From Pectobacterium aroidearum (GTDB taxonomy: Bacteria; Pseudomonadota; Gammaproteobacteria; Enterobacterales; Enterobacteriaceae), in the NCBI RefSeq assembly GCF_041228105.1, contig NZ_CP166097.1, positions 3,224,001-3,288,000 on the forward strand: a DNA stretch of 64,000 bases, read 5' to 3'. The position numbers were made by a program, and so were the translations under genes. The notes under the pieces are model-generated. The model made no database searches. It saw only the letters and a program-made list of their open reading frames with translations, and was not told the origin of the DNA. This document shows positions 26,619-36,488 of the stretch, piece by piece. Position 1 is the stretch's first letter. Each line of letters opens with the position of its first letter.

Positions 26619-28925
26619 TTATAGCAAGGTGAAGCTATCGCTTTTCACACGCTGTGAATCCAGACCGATCATCACGTCGAATTTACCGGGCTCGACCACC
26701 TGCTGCATACGAGCATTGTAGAACTTCAGTGCTTCCTGATCGAGCGTGAACGTGACCGTGCGAGATTCTCCCGGCTGTAGCATCACTTTCTCAAAACCGC
26801 GTAGCTCTTTCACCGGACGGCTAATGGAAGCCACCACATCGTGCACGTACAGTTGCACGACCGTTTCCCCCGCGCGGCTGCCGGTGTTTTTCACCGTCAC
26901 GCTGGCGTTGATCGTCCCGTTACGCTTCATCGTCTGGCTGGACAAACGTACGTCTGACACGCTGAACGTGGTATAGCTCAGGCCGTAACCGAACGGATAG
27001 AGCGGCCCATTGGCTTCGTCGTAGTAATGAGACGTATATTTGCCTGGATTTTCCGGCGTGTAAGGACGACCTGACGGCAGGTGATTGTAATAAATCGGGA
27101 TCTGACCGACAGAACGCGGGAAGGACATTGGCAGCTTGCCGGACGGGTTATAGTCACCAAACAGCACATCGGCGATCGCATTACCGCCTTCGGTGCCGCT
27201 GAACCAGGTTTCCAGTAACGCATCGGCCTGTTGATCTTCACGCACCAGCGCCAGAGGGCGGCCATTCATCAACACCAGAACCAGCGGTTTACCCGTCGCT
27301 TTCAGCGCCGCGATCAGGTCACGCTGGCCTTGCGGCAGGTCAATGTTCGAGCGGCTGGACGCTTCATGCGCCATTCCGGCAGCTTCGCCGACGACAGCAA
27401 CCACCACATCCGCTTTCTTCGCTGCCTCAACGGCTTCATCGATCATCGCCTGCGGCGGACGTTTATCTACCTGCACGGCATCTTCATACTGATTCAGGAA
27501 GTCAATGATACCTTTGTGATTACTGACGTTGGCACCTTTGGCATAGAGGATGGTGGCTTTATCGCCGACGGCATTCTTCAGCCCCTGATAAACGGTGATC
27601 GTCTGTTTCGTTACGCCCGCAGCAGACCAGCTTCCCATCGTATCGCGCTGGCTGTCAGCCAATGGCCCGACAACAGCAATCGTGCCTTCTTTTTTCAACG
27701 GCAGCGTTTGCAGACGGTTTTTCAGCAACACCAGACTTTTACGCGCCACATCACGCGCGTCGAGACGGTGCAAGCGGCTTTCCGCATTGGTATCCACTGG
27801 GTCAGAACCTACCGGCCCCAGATGGCGGTACGGATCTTCAAACAGCCCCATATCATATTTTACGTTCAACACCTGACGGCAGGCATCATCGATCTCCTGC
27901 ATGCTCACTGCCCCGCTTTTCACCAGTTCGGGCAGATACCGGACGAAATACTCGTCGCTCATGCTCATACCGATACCGGATTTCACCGCCAGACGCGATG
28001 CATCACGCGGATCGCTGGCCACACCGTGCTTAATCAGCTCTTTAATCGCACCGTGATCGGTAATGGTAATGCCTTTGAAATTCCACTGATCGCGCAGAAC
28101 ATCTTTCAGCAGCCAGCTGTTTGAGGTAGCTGGCGTACCGTTGATTGAATTCAGCGCGACCATCACGCCGCTGCTGCCCGCGTCAATCGCCGCTTTGTAA
28201 GGCGGCATATAGTCCTGGAACATGCGCTGAGGGCTCATGTCCACGGTGTTATAGTCGCGCCCACCTTCCACCGCGCCGTAAAGCGCATAGTGTTTTACGC
28301 TGGTCATCAGCGAATGGCGACCCGTTACGTCATCGCCCTGAAAGGCTTTAACAACCACACCAGCAATTTTGCTGGTCAGCCAGGTGTCTTCACCGAAACC
28401 TTCCGACACGCGGCCCCAGCGCGGATCGCGGGTGATATCCACCATCGGCGCCCAGGTCATGTTCAGGCCGTCTTCCGTCGCTTCATAAGCCGCCACGCGC
28501 GCACTTTTCTCAATCGCGGCCATGTCCCAGCTGGAAGCCAGTCCCAATGCGATAGGGAAAATGGTGCGCTGGCCGTGCACCACGTCGTAGGCAAAAAACA
28601 GCGGAATCTTCAGGCGGCTGAGTTGCATGACCTGATCCTGCATCGCACGAATGTCCGGGCGGGTTACCGTATTAAAAATCGCGCCAACCTGACCATTTCT
28701 GATCATTTCCCGAATGGCTTCTTTGGGGTTATCCGTCCCAACGCTGATCAATCGGAGCTGGCCGATCTTCTCTTCCAGCGTCATTTTTTTCAGCAGATCC
28801 GTGACAAACGCATCACGTTGCTGATGTGAAGGCGATATTGATGCCGGCGCAGACGTCAACTCCTGCGCAAACGCCGGATTACAAGCAAGTCCAATTGCTA
28901 TAGTCAGTGAAGTAAGCCATTTCAT
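26619..28925 (-). CDS. bglX: Periplasmic beta-glucosidase, GH3
   Basis: 768 residues with a signal peptide ending AFAQ. The GH3 domain carries the nucleophile Asp in GITITDHGAIKEL, followed by the alpha/beta domain and a C-terminal fibronectin-III-like domain (~660-765; VTVKNTGSRAGETVVQLYVH). It splits beta-glucosides from plant material in the periplasm. Single gene with its own promoter. High similarity in outline to E. coli BglX. Confidence 0.95.
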   Translation of the reverse strand: MKWLTSLTIAIGLACNPAFAQELTSAPASISPSHQQRDAFVTDLLKKMTLEEKIGQLRLISVGTDNPKEAIREMIRNGQVGAIFNTVTRPDIRAMQDQVMQLSRLKIPLFFAYDVVHGQRTIFPIALGLASSWDMAAIEKSARVAAYEATEDGLNMTWAPMVDITRDPRWGRVSEGFGEDTWLTSKIAGVVVKAFQGDDVTGRHSLMTSVKHYALYGAVEGGRDYNTVDMSPQRMFQDYMPPYKAAIDAGSSGVMVALNSINGTPATSNSWLLKDVLRDQWNFKGITITDHGAIKELIKHGVASDPRDASRLAVKSGIGMSMSDEYFVRYLPELVKSGAVSMQEIDDACRQVLNVKYDMGLFEDPYRHLGPVGSDPVDTNAESRLHRLDARDVARKSLVLLKNRLQTLPLKKEGTIAVVGPLADSQRDTMGSWSAAGVTKQTITVYQGLKNAVGDKATILYAKGANVSNHKGIIDFLNQYEDAVQVDKRPPQAMIDEAVEAAKKADVVVAVVGEAAGMAHEASSRSNIDLPQGQRDLIAALKATGKPLVLVLMNGRPLALVREDQQADALLETWFSGTEGGNAIADVLFGDYNPSGKLPMSFPRSVGQIPIYYNHLPSGRPYTPENPGKYTSHYYDEANGPLYPFGYGLSYTTFSVSDVRLSSQTMKRNGTINASVTVKNTGSRAGETVVQLYVHDVVASISRPVKELRGFEKVMLQPGESRTVTFTLDQEALKFYNARMQQVVEPGKFDVMIGLDSQRVKSDSFTLL

Positions 28926-29277
28926 TCGTTATAAAGACCCAGTCAATCCAGGCGTCAGAGCAGAACAGAATAAGGCGCTGAAGCACAAGACAGGTTGAAG
29001 ATTCCGACGGTCACATCCCTTCTCTGACAAGGCGAAAAACACCTTCCCCTGCCTTAAGCGAATAAGGCTTCCCGATAGTGGTTGCCGCACCGACGCACTC
29101 AAATGCACAGCGCGTAATATAGTGCATTTATTGAGATTTCATTTAATAAAAACTGCAAGAATAATGCTAGACGGTACGCAAAACTTACATTCAACGCGGG
29201 CGGTCACAGAAAAGAAATAAACAGCATGGCGCCACATGCGGCGGACAACTGCCGACGCATGCGCATTTGAGGGGAAA
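28926..29277. other. 352-bp gap between bglX and the aminotransferase gene
   Basis: It should hold the bglX promoter (AT-rich tract around 29120-29165) and the end of the aminotransferase message; an imperfect hairpin with CATGCG/CGCATG arms lies near 29233-29264. No gene or clear operator is seen. Confidence 0.4.
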
Positions 29278-30624
29278 TTAACGCCGATGTGACTGCAAGC
29301 TTAGCGCGCGATCGAGCGCCCCGACCAGCCAGTCAATGTCATGTTCCTGAAATGCCAACGGCGGGCGCAGCTTCAACACGTTACCATGCGGACCAGCAAC
29401 CGATGTCAGGACGCGTTCAGCTCGAAGTTGTTCAACCACGTCCAGCGCCAGCGCTTTATCCGGTGTTTTTGTTTCCCGCTCGCTGACCAACTCAAAACCG
29501 ATAAAAAGCCCTGCACCGCGCACATCGCCAAGACACGCATGACGATCGGCAAGCAGCGTTAACTCCCGCTTCAATTTTTCCCCAACAACACGGCTGTGTT
29601 CCTGTAGCCCTTCTTCACGAATCACGTTTAATACCGCCTGCGCCGCCGCTATCGACACGGGATTGCCACCAAAAGTATTAAAATAAGGAATTTCATCACT
29701 GAATGCCGCCAGCACATCGGCTTTTGCCAATAGCGCGGATACGGGGATGCCGTTGCCCATCGGTTTACCCAACGTCACGACATCAGGCACAATATCGTGC
29801 CGACCAAATCCCCAGAAATGCTCGCCCGTTCGTGCAAAACCGGGCTGGACCTCATCTGCGATGAAAATCCCACCATTGGCATGAACCACGTCTATCGCAG
29901 GTTTCAGGTAACCTGCAGGTCCCGGCAATACGCCATCCGAAGAAAAAATGGAATCCGCCAGAAAACCAGCAAATTTGATGCCGTTCGCGGCCATATCATC
30001 AATTTGCAGTTGAATTTGTTGCGCGAACCAGACACCCAGATCGGGGGCATTCACGCGATAACGATCGGGAGCAGGCACAAGACGGGTTGTCGCCGCCAAA
30101 GGCTGCCCGCTTCCAAGCGCAGGTGACGCACCGGACGTCAACTCGCTGGTCCCGTGATAGGCTTCTCGACTCACAATAATGCCCGTCCCGCCGCTATAGG
30201 CCCGAGCGACACGGATCGCCAGATCGTTAGCCTCCGATCCCGTACACATATACATCGCCTTATTGATGGCGGCTGGTACGGTACTGAGAATATCTGCGGA
30301 GTAATCCAGAATACGTTCGTGCAAATAGCGGGTATGGGTATTGAGCAGACGCATTTGCGCGTGAACGGCATCGATGACCGCAGGATGGCAGTGTCCGATA
30401 CTGGCAACATTGTTGTAGACATCCAGATATTTATGTCCAGCGGCATCCCACAAATATTGTCCCTCACCGCGAACCAGATGCACCGGATTACGGTAGAACA
30501 AACGATAAGAATCTCCTAACACCTGAGAACGTCTATCCGTCAGTCTCCGCGTATCTTCATCCAGCGCATCCGCATGCTCAGTACGAAAGCTGTTGGTATC
30601 CATGATGGTTGATCGTGTCGCCAT
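29278..30624 (-). CDS. PLP-dependent class III aminotransferase, phospho-lyase-like
   Basis: 448 residues from ATG 30624 with AGGAG 6 bases upstream. Class III features: CTGSEANDLAIRVARA, FIADEVQPGFARTGEHFWGF and the PLP lysine in TLGKPMGNG. The ending GNVLKLRPPLAF resembles the AGXT2L group, whose members (ethanolamine-phosphate phospho-lyase, PbfA of phosphonate breakdown) eliminate rather than transaminate. It faces a 2-aminoethylphosphonate-type transporter. Likely substrate: a phospho- or phosphono-amine. A plain transaminase cannot be excluded. Confidence 0.75.
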   Translation of the reverse strand: MATRSTIMDTNSFRTEHADALDEDTRRLTDRRSQVLGDSYRLFYRNPVHLVRGEGQYLWDAAGHKYLDVYNNVASIGHCHPAVIDAVHAQMRLLNTHTRYLHERILDYSADILSTVPAAINKAMYMCTGSEANDLAIRVARAYSGGTGIIVSREAYHGTSELTSGASPALGSGQPLAATTRLVPAPDRYRVNAPDLGVWFAQQIQLQIDDMAANGIKFAGFLADSIFSSDGVLPGPAGYLKPAIDVVHANGGIFIADEVQPGFARTGEHFWGFGRHDIVPDVVTLGKPMGNGIPVSALLAKADVLAAFSDEIPYFNTFGGNPVSIAAAQAVLNVIREEGLQEHSRVVGEKLKRELTLLADRHACLGDVRGAGLFIGFELVSERETKTPDKALALDVVEQLRAERVLTSVAGPHGNVLKLRPPLAFQEHDIDWLVGALDRALSLQSHRR

Positions 30625-31038
30625 AATGACTCCTGTAGAAAGGTGGTGGCCCGACTGCGTATTGCATGAGGAAACGCAGCGTGCATGTTCAGATAACACT
30701 CACCCTACACCAAAAGCAACAAAATACACAAATACAAAAAAATGCACTTTTTTGATGCATAAAAATGCCAAAAAAGTGCAATAAAAACATCACAAAAATG
30801 GATGCGAGGTTCCGCTATCCGTTAATAGAACGACTCCGCTTACAAAACAATATAAATAACACATTAATTTATATATTTATTTTTATATTGGCTTTCGTCA
30901 AATCAGAAAATGGCACGATTAGTGCTAAAACCTCAGACCACTCGCAAGAAACACAAAAATGCACAGAATGGACGATTTACCGTTCGAGGCGAGGGTGACA
31001 CCGATGCCAATATTTTCCACAACCGTAGGGGAACATTT
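30625..31038. promoter_or_regulatory. Divergent promoter region with a 12-bp inverted repeat
   Basis: 414 bp between the aminotransferase and transporter genes. TGCACTTTTTTG (30743-30754) is perfectly inverted as CAAAAAAGTGCA (30769-30780) around ATGCAT-containing spacer. A further AAAATGCAC lies at 30957-30965 nearer the transporter. AT-rich blocks at 30845-30890 could hold the promoter. The DeoR-family gene at the end of the transporter operon is the natural candidate to bind here. Confidence 0.6.
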
Positions 31039-32058
31039 ATGAACCGATCTTTATTTCGCCGCGTCAGTCTGCTCACTGCGTTCACCTGTGCCACGCTGGT
31101 TAACGCTGCTGCACACGCGGGAACCATCACGGTCTATACCTCGCTGGAAGAAGATGAGATCAAAGATTACGTCGCACAGGCTAAAAAAGATTTGCCCGAC
31201 CTGACCATTAACGTCCTGCGCTTGTCTACCGGCGACCTTGGGCCACGGATTCTGGCCGAATCCAAAAATCCGCAACATGACGTCATTTGGGGCTGGGCCG
31301 TAACCAGCGTGATGGACCCACGGTTGTCTGCATTATTGGAACCTTACGATGCCAAAGGCAGTGATAGCCTTGCCGCCACCTACCGCGCACCGGATCACAA
31401 GTGGTTTGCGGCAACAGGCTATATGGCGGCCTTTTGCGTCAACACCGAAGCGCTAAAAGCCAAAAATCTTCCCGTGCCCGCCTCCTGGCAGGATCTGACT
31501 AATCCGATCTACAAAGGAGAAGTTGTGATGCCGAATCCTGTCTCGTCCGGCACAGGTTACCTACAAATCGCCGCATTGCTGCAAGCCAAAGGGGAACAAA
31601 ACGGTTGGGCCTTTCTGAAGTCGTTAGATGGCAATATCGCCCAATACACCAAGTCCGGCTCTCGCCCCTGCAAAGCAGCACGCACCGGAGAATATGCCAT
31701 TGGCGTATCGCTGGCTTTTGCCGCTATGCAGTCAATTGAAGAAGGCTACCCCATCAAAATGGTGATCCCAAACGATGGCGCAGGCTATGAGCTGGAGGCC
31801 TCGGCTCTGATGAGCGCAGCCAAGAACAAACCGGATGCCAAGCGTTTCCTCGACTGGACACTCTCCAGCCAGGCCGCCGCGCTCTACACCAAATATAAAG
31901 AGATCGTGACAATCCCTGGCGTTGAACAGTCCAAAGCCGCACAAATGGCGGGTCTACCAGCCGATCTCACACACGTCCTCTACCCTGTGGACTTCACCAA
32001 AAGCGCCAACGATCGCGACGCCACACTGGCAACCTGGCAAAAATCCATCGGCCGATAA
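31039..32058 (+). CDS. ABC transporter substrate-binding protein, 2-aminoethylphosphonate type
   Basis: 339 residues from ATG 31039 (GGGGA upstream); longer frame upstream has no signal peptide. Signal peptide ends AHAG. The mature N-terminus TITVYTSLEEDEIKDYVAQ and blocks such as WQDLTNPIYKGEVVMPNPVS belong to the family shared by ferric-iron and 2-aminoethylphosphonate binding proteins. With the ATPase and fused permease it matches the PhnS2-PhnT2-PhnU2 type. Substrate is inferred. Confidence 0.8.
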   Translation: MNRSLFRRVSLLTAFTCATLVNAAAHAGTITVYTSLEEDEIKDYVAQAKKDLPDLTINVLRLSTGDLGPRILAESKNPQHDVIWGWAVTSVMDPRLSALLEPYDAKGSDSLAATYRAPDHKWFAATGYMAAFCVNTEALKAKNLPVPASWQDLTNPIYKGEVVMPNPVSSGTGYLQIAALLQAKGEQNGWAFLKSLDGNIAQYTKSGSRPCKAARTGEYAIGVSLAFAAMQSIEEGYPIKMVIPNDGAGYELEASALMSAAKNKPDAKRFLDWTLSSQAAALYTKYKEIVTIPGVEQSKAAQMAGLPADLTHVLYPVDFTKSANDRDATLATWQKSIGR

Positions 32059-32135
32059 TGGCCTGTATTCGCAGTAAAGACTGCCGCGCAGCGTGTTCGT
32101 ACCTTCGCGGCAGCCGTAATTAAGAGGTCCGCATC

Positions 32136-33146
32136 ATGGCACTGGTTATTCAAAATCTCTATAAAAGCTTTGAGGGTTATGTCGCACTCGATCGCATCAA
32201 TTTGTCGATCGCAAATGCCGAATTTGTCTGTCTTCTTGGGCCTAGCGGCTGCGGCAAAACGACATTGCTGCGCATCATTGCCGGCTTACTAAGCTGTGAT
32301 GGAGGAAAAATCACGCTGGACGATCGCGATCTGGTTAACGTGCCTGCCAGGGAAAGAGGTTTTGGCATTGTCTTTCAGTCTTACTCGCTTTTTCCCCACA
32401 TGACGATTGCACAAAATATTGGCTATGGGCTCAAAATTCGCCAGACGCCTGCCGAGGAAGTTGCCGCACGCGTCAGCGATCTGCTGGATACCGTACGCCT
32501 TAGTGGATTCGGCGATCGTTATCCTGCCCAGCTTTCAGGCGGGCAGCAACAGCGTGTCGCTATCGCACGCGCGCTGGCGGTCAACCCTTCCCTACTGTTA
32601 CTGGATGAACCCCTTTCGGCACTGGATGCGCGCGTGCGCGCCGGATTGCGTCAGGAATTACGCGACGTGCAACAGCGACTCGGCATTCCCACTTTGATGG
32701 TCACACATGATCAGGAAGAAGCGATGAGCATGGCGGATAAAATCATTTGCATGCACGGTGGACGCATTGTGCAGGAAGGCACGCCGCACGAACTTTACAC
32801 CAGCCCACGCACACGTTTCGTTGCCGAATTCATGGGGCACAGCAATCTGCTGTCACGCGATGTCGTCAACACGTGGATGCCGGAACTGCTCCCCTCTGCA
32901 CAGGAAACTGCGCTACCAGAAGGCGCTGAATTGTTTATCCGACCGGAAAGGATTGCACTACATAAAGCGGAAGGCGCAGAAGGACGGGTCATCAACACCA
33001 GTTTCCTCGGGAGTATCCAACGCATACAGGTGGTATGGAAATCGCAGCCGCTATTAGTCGAGACCAGCAGCGCCGTGAACTGGAATCCTGGCGACCCCAT
33101 TCATCTCTCGATTCGCGCAGAAGACTGCGCCTGGGTGCAATCATGA
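32136..33146 (+). CDS. ABC transporter ATP-binding protein, 2-aminoethylphosphonate type
   Basis: 336 residues, AGAGG upstream. Walker [10 protein letters not shown], signature [19 protein letters not shown], Walker [13 protein letters not shown] and a C-terminal TOBE domain (~235-335; [16 protein letters not shown]). Its stop overlaps the permease ATG by 4 bp. It energises the import of the ligand bound by the upstream protein. Confidence 0.87.
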   Translation: MALVIQNLYKSFEGYVALDRINLSIANAEFVCLLGPSGCGKTTLLRIIAGLLSCDGGKITLDDRDLVNVPARERGFGIVFQSYSLFPHMTIAQNIGYGLKIRQTPAEEVAARVSDLLDTVRLSGFGDRYPAQLSGGQQQRVAIARALAVNPSLLLLDEPLSALDARVRAGLRQELRDVQQRLGIPTLMVTHDQEEAMSMADKIICMHGGRIVQEGTPHELYTSPRTRFVAEFMGHSNLLSRDVVNTWMPELLPSAQETALPEGAELFIRPERIALHKAEGAEGRVINTSFLGSIQRIQVVWKSQPLLVETSSAVNWNPGDPIHLSIRAEDCAWVQS

Positions 33147-34795
33147 ATCAGACACTTCTTCCCCCGCAAACGGCCAGTGACCGCTGGCTTTCTCGTCTGT
33201 GTCTGTGGATCCCACTGCTGGCGCTGCTCATGTTCTTCGGCATACCGATGCTGAGTATCGTCTGGCACAGTCTGTTGAACGATCAAAACGGTACCGTTGG
33301 GCTATCAAATTATTTGGCGCTAATGGATTCGCCCGGCATCTGGCGCGCGACGATCAACAGCCTGTTACTTGGCATCGTCACAACACTGGTGACGCTCTTG
33401 CTGGGGTTTATTGTCGCCTATGGTCTGGAATGTACAGCGATGCCAGCAAAGCGTTTTATCGCATTTGCGACCTCGCTGCCGATACTTGCTCCCTCGCTGG
33501 TGTTGGGATTGGGATTAATTTTTCTGCTGGGAAGAAATGGCATTATCGGTAATCTTCTTGGCGTGCGATTGGATATTTATGGTTTTTGGGGATTATTGAT
33601 CGCCAACGTCCTGTACGCACTACCGCAAGCGATTCTGATCATTCGTACCACGCTGCGTCATAGCGATACTCGCCAGTATGAAGCCGCTAACGTTCTCGGT
33701 GCCTCGGACTGGCGACAGTTTCTGGATATCACCCTCCCCGGTCTGCGATACGGCCTGCTGAGTGCGGCTTTTGTTATCTTCACCATCACGATCACAGATT
33801 TCGGTAACGCCATTGTTATCGGCGGCAACTTCTCGGTACTGGCAACAGAGATCTACAGTCAGGTCAGTGGTCAAATGAAATTCGGCATGGGAGCTGTCGT
33901 CGGGATCCTGCTCCTGTTACCTGCCGCTGCATCGATCTGGATAGAACGTGCAACGGCCAGACGGCAAAAAGCGATCGGCTCACATGCGGCGATCCCACAT
34001 ATTCCACAACCGCTGCGCACGCGCGATATGTCGTTCTATCTGGCAACGATGACGATCGCATTCACGATTGTCGCCGTTATTGGCACCGTCATTATTGCCA
34101 GCATGATACGCCTATGGCCGTACCGGCTGGATCTGACACTTAAACATTACGATATCGATCTCGCTGGAGGCTATACGCCACTGTGGACGTCGGTCTGGAT
34201 CTCCGCACTGGCGGCGGTGGTTGGTACCGTGCTGTTATTCCTGCTGACCTTCGGCGTTCATCGGCAACCCGGCAAAGTTGCCAATGCCGCGGTACTGCTG
34301 AGCGCATTGCCTGTTGCTGTTCCCGGGCTGGTGTTGGGGCTCTCTTACGTGTTCACGTTCAATACGGCCGATCTCCCTTGGGGAATGCTGTATGGATCGG
34401 CACTGCTGGTGGCATTATGTAATTACTACCACTATCACACGCAAGGTTACACCACGATGATGATGGGAATACGCAACGTGCCGCATGCGATGGAAGATGC
34501 CACTACTGTTTTAGGCGGCGGCGTGGTACGTATTTTACGTGATGTGTATCTGCCCGCCATGCGCGTAACGTTGATTTCAGTCGCCATGTTTTTATTCATG
34601 CGCTCAATGGTTACACTATCAGCCGTGATTTTTTTGGTCACACCGTCGCTGCCTTTAGGTGCCGTCACCGTTATGCGATTGGATGAAGCAGGCTTTACGT
34701 CACAGGCTGCCGCTTTTTCGACCTGTATTATGGGCATCGTGGCGATGACCGCACTCCTTCTGCATCTTGTGACAGAAAAGCGACAATCATGGTAA
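33143..34795 (+). CDS. Fused ABC transporter permease, 2-aminoethylphosphonate type
   Basis: 550 residues from ATG 33143. Two permease halves of about six membrane segments each, both with an EAA loop (QYEAANVLGASDWRQFLDIT near 213; MEDATTVLGGGVVRILRDVY near 450). A single fused permease is typical of the PhnU2 type and of FbpB-like iron importers. Follows the ATPase with ATGA overlap. Confidence 0.85.
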   Translation: MNQTLLPPQTASDRWLSRLCLWIPLLALLMFFGIPMLSIVWHSLLNDQNGTVGLSNYLALMDSPGIWRATINSLLLGIVTTLVTLLLGFIVAYGLECTAMPAKRFIAFATSLPILAPSLVLGLGLIFLLGRNGIIGNLLGVRLDIYGFWGLLIANVLYALPQAILIIRTTLRHSDTRQYEAANVLGASDWRQFLDITLPGLRYGLLSAAFVIFTITITDFGNAIVIGGNFSVLATEIYSQVSGQMKFGMGAVVGILLLLPAAASIWIERATARRQKAIGSHAAIPHIPQPLRTRDMSFYLATMTIAFTIVAVIGTVIIASMIRLWPYRLDLTLKHYDIDLAGGYTPLWTSVWISALAAVVGTVLLFLLTFGVHRQPGKVANAAVLLSALPVAVPGLVLGLSYVFTFNTADLPWGMLYGSALLVALCNYYHYHTQGYTTMMMGIRNVPHAMEDATTVLGGGVVRILRDVYLPAMRVTLISVAMFLFMRSMVTLSAVIFLVTPSLPLGAVTVMRLDEAGFTSQAAAFSTCIMGIVAMTALLLHLVTEKRQSW

Positions 34796-34826
34796 CCGAT
34801 GTCAAAACATCAACGAATGGACAGCT

Positions 34827-35597
34827 ATGTTAGAAGAAACGCGGTTACATCGCATACAAGCTCTGCTCTCAACATTAAACCGGGTGAGCACCGAGAAAAT
34901 TATTCAACATCTCGGTGTTTCACGCGAAACAGTACGACGCGATATTGTAAAACTGGAAGCGGCAGGGGTGTTACGCCGCGTCCATGGCGGGATCGTAGCA
35001 ACCACGCAGGAACCGGAACCGCCGTTATCCATTCGCAATACCGTACGTGAAAAAGAAAAGCAGGCTATTGCCCGTGCGGCAGTACAACAGCTAAAAGCGG
35101 GGCAGACGCTGTTTATCGACTCGGGCAGTACAACCTCTCTGTTAGCCGACGAACTGCTTTCCATGCCGGGGATGACGGTCATTACCAATAGTCTAACCGT
35201 CGCACAGAAACTCACCTCAGCAGAATCGGTCGCACAGCATAGTGTAATACTACTCGGTGGATATATGGGTGCCTCAGCACAGGCAACCAGTGGTGATATC
35301 ACCGTCAATGAACTGGAACGCTACCGTGCCGACGTGGCGCTTCTTTCTCCGGTCGGTGTCGATGCAGCCTCTGGCGCCACCAGTTTTGCTCACCACGAGG
35401 CGGCAATTGCCCGATCCATGGTGCAACATGCCAGAACGCGCATTATCCTCGCGGATCACAGCAAGATCGGCGTCACCAGCCGGGTTGTCTATGCCACCAT
35501 GCAGGAAATCGATATGGTGGTGACTGATGCATCTAGTGCGGATAAACCCGAGCTGTCTTTACTCCAGATGCATTGCCAGCAGGTTATCGTCGCCTGA
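34827..35597 (+). CDS. DeoR-family transcriptional regulator
   Basis: 256 residues. N-terminal helix-turn-helix (VSTEKIIQHLGVSRETVRRD with LEAAGVLRRVHGG) and DeoR sensor domain (DSGSTTSLLADELL; ILADHSKIG). It follows the permease by 31 bp, so it is the last gene of the transporter operon and probably its local repressor, responding to a phosphorylated metabolite as others of the family do. Confidence 0.88.
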   Translation: MLEETRLHRIQALLSTLNRVSTEKIIQHLGVSRETVRRDIVKLEAAGVLRRVHGGIVATTQEPEPPLSIRNTVREKEKQAIARAAVQQLKAGQTLFIDSGSTTSLLADELLSMPGMTVITNSLTVAQKLTSAESVAQHSVILLGGYMGASAQATSGDITVNELERYRADVALLSPVGVDAASGATSFAHHEAAIARSMVQHARTRIILADHSKIGVTSRVVYATMQEIDMVVTDASSADKPELSLLQMHCQQVIVA

Positions 35598-35731
35598 TAT
35601 CCCTCTTTCCCGTGATTTATTGCGGGCTTTATTGCCGATCCTCACACAGCATACAGGCGGATAGATGCAGAGTGATTTCTACCGCCTTTCGTGCTAATGC
35701 TAAGGCTTCGTTAACACAAGGAGCCTCAGAC

Positions 35732-36418
35732 ATGTATCAGTTGTATATCGCCAATAAAAACTATTCGTCCTGGTCACTGCGTCCGTGGGTGCTGTTGAAA
35801 ACACTGTCGATTCCTTTCGAAGAGAAACTGGTTGCTTTTGCTCCGGGCATGGCACAGCCGGCATTTAAGGCCTTTTCGCCGACGGCAAAAGTCCCCTGCC
35901 TGCTCGATGGCGAAACCACCGTCTGGGATTCATTGGCGATTACCGAGTATCTGGCTGAACAGCATCCCGGCGTCTGGCCTGCCGATGCCAAAACCCGTGC
36001 GTGGGCACGCTGCGCTGCCGCCGAAATGCACTCTGGTTTTACCGCACTGCGTAACACCTGCGCTATGAGCTGCGGCGTACGCGTCAAAATGAACGAAATC
36101 TCTCCCGCTCTCAGCAATGACATTAACCGCATCGGCGAACTCTGGCAGGAAGGGTTAACGCGCTTTGGTGGACCGTTTCTGGCAGGAAAACAATTTTCAG
36201 CGGTAGACGCCTTCTTTGCGCCGGTCGTATTCCGCATCAAAACCTACCAGCTCCCCGTGTCGCCGGAAGCCGCGGCCTATTGCGACCACCTGTTAGCCCA
36301 ACCCGCGATGCAGCGCTGGCTACAGGACGCCTTAGCGGAAACCTGGCGTGAAGATGAGCATGAAGAAGAAGTGAAAAAAGCGGGAGAAGTGATAGAAGAT
36401 CTGCGCGCTCGCGCATAG
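35732..36418 (+). CDS. Glutathione S-transferase family protein
   Basis: 228 residues, AAGGAG 10 bases upstream of ATG 35732. Thioredoxin-like N-terminal domain with the S(S)WSLRPW start, cis-Pro in KVPCLL and the glutathione-contact pair DS in TTVWDSLAITEYLAE. Helical C-terminal domain from ~85. The acidic/Lys tail (EDEHEEEVKKAGEVIEDLRA) is unlike most GSTs. Substrate unknown. Stands alone before a convergent terminator. Confidence 0.85.
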   Translation: MYQLYIANKNYSSWSLRPWVLLKTLSIPFEEKLVAFAPGMAQPAFKAFSPTAKVPCLLDGETTVWDSLAITEYLAEQHPGVWPADAKTRAWARCAAAEMHSGFTALRNTCAMSCGVRVKMNEISPALSNDINRIGELWQEGLTRFGGPFLAGKQFSAVDAFFAPVVFRIKTYQLPVSPEAAAYCDHLLAQPAMQRWLQDALAETWREDEHEEEVKKAGEVIEDLRARA

Positions 36419-36456
36419 CACCGTAGCAATCAGTGGCCCATTCGGCCACCGTCGCT

Positions 36457-36486
36457 ATTCCCCTCCAGCACAGCAGGAAGGGGAAT
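36457..36486. terminator. Bidirectional hairpin between GST and pbpG
   Basis: ATTCCCCT and AGGGGAAT form an 8-bp stem that continues inward with CC/GG. It lies between two convergent genes (stops at 36418 and 36489). Confidence 0.6.
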
Positions 36487-36488
36487 CG

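Noticed and set aside
27231..28124. Plus-strand open frame of 297 codons opposite bglX
   Set aside because: Shadow of the GH3 gene; bglX is clear in the other strand.
30910..31038. Longer N-terminus for the phosphonate binding protein
   Set aside because: The upstream codons give a basic stretch with no signal peptide; the ATG at 31039 has a ribosome site and a normal signal peptide.
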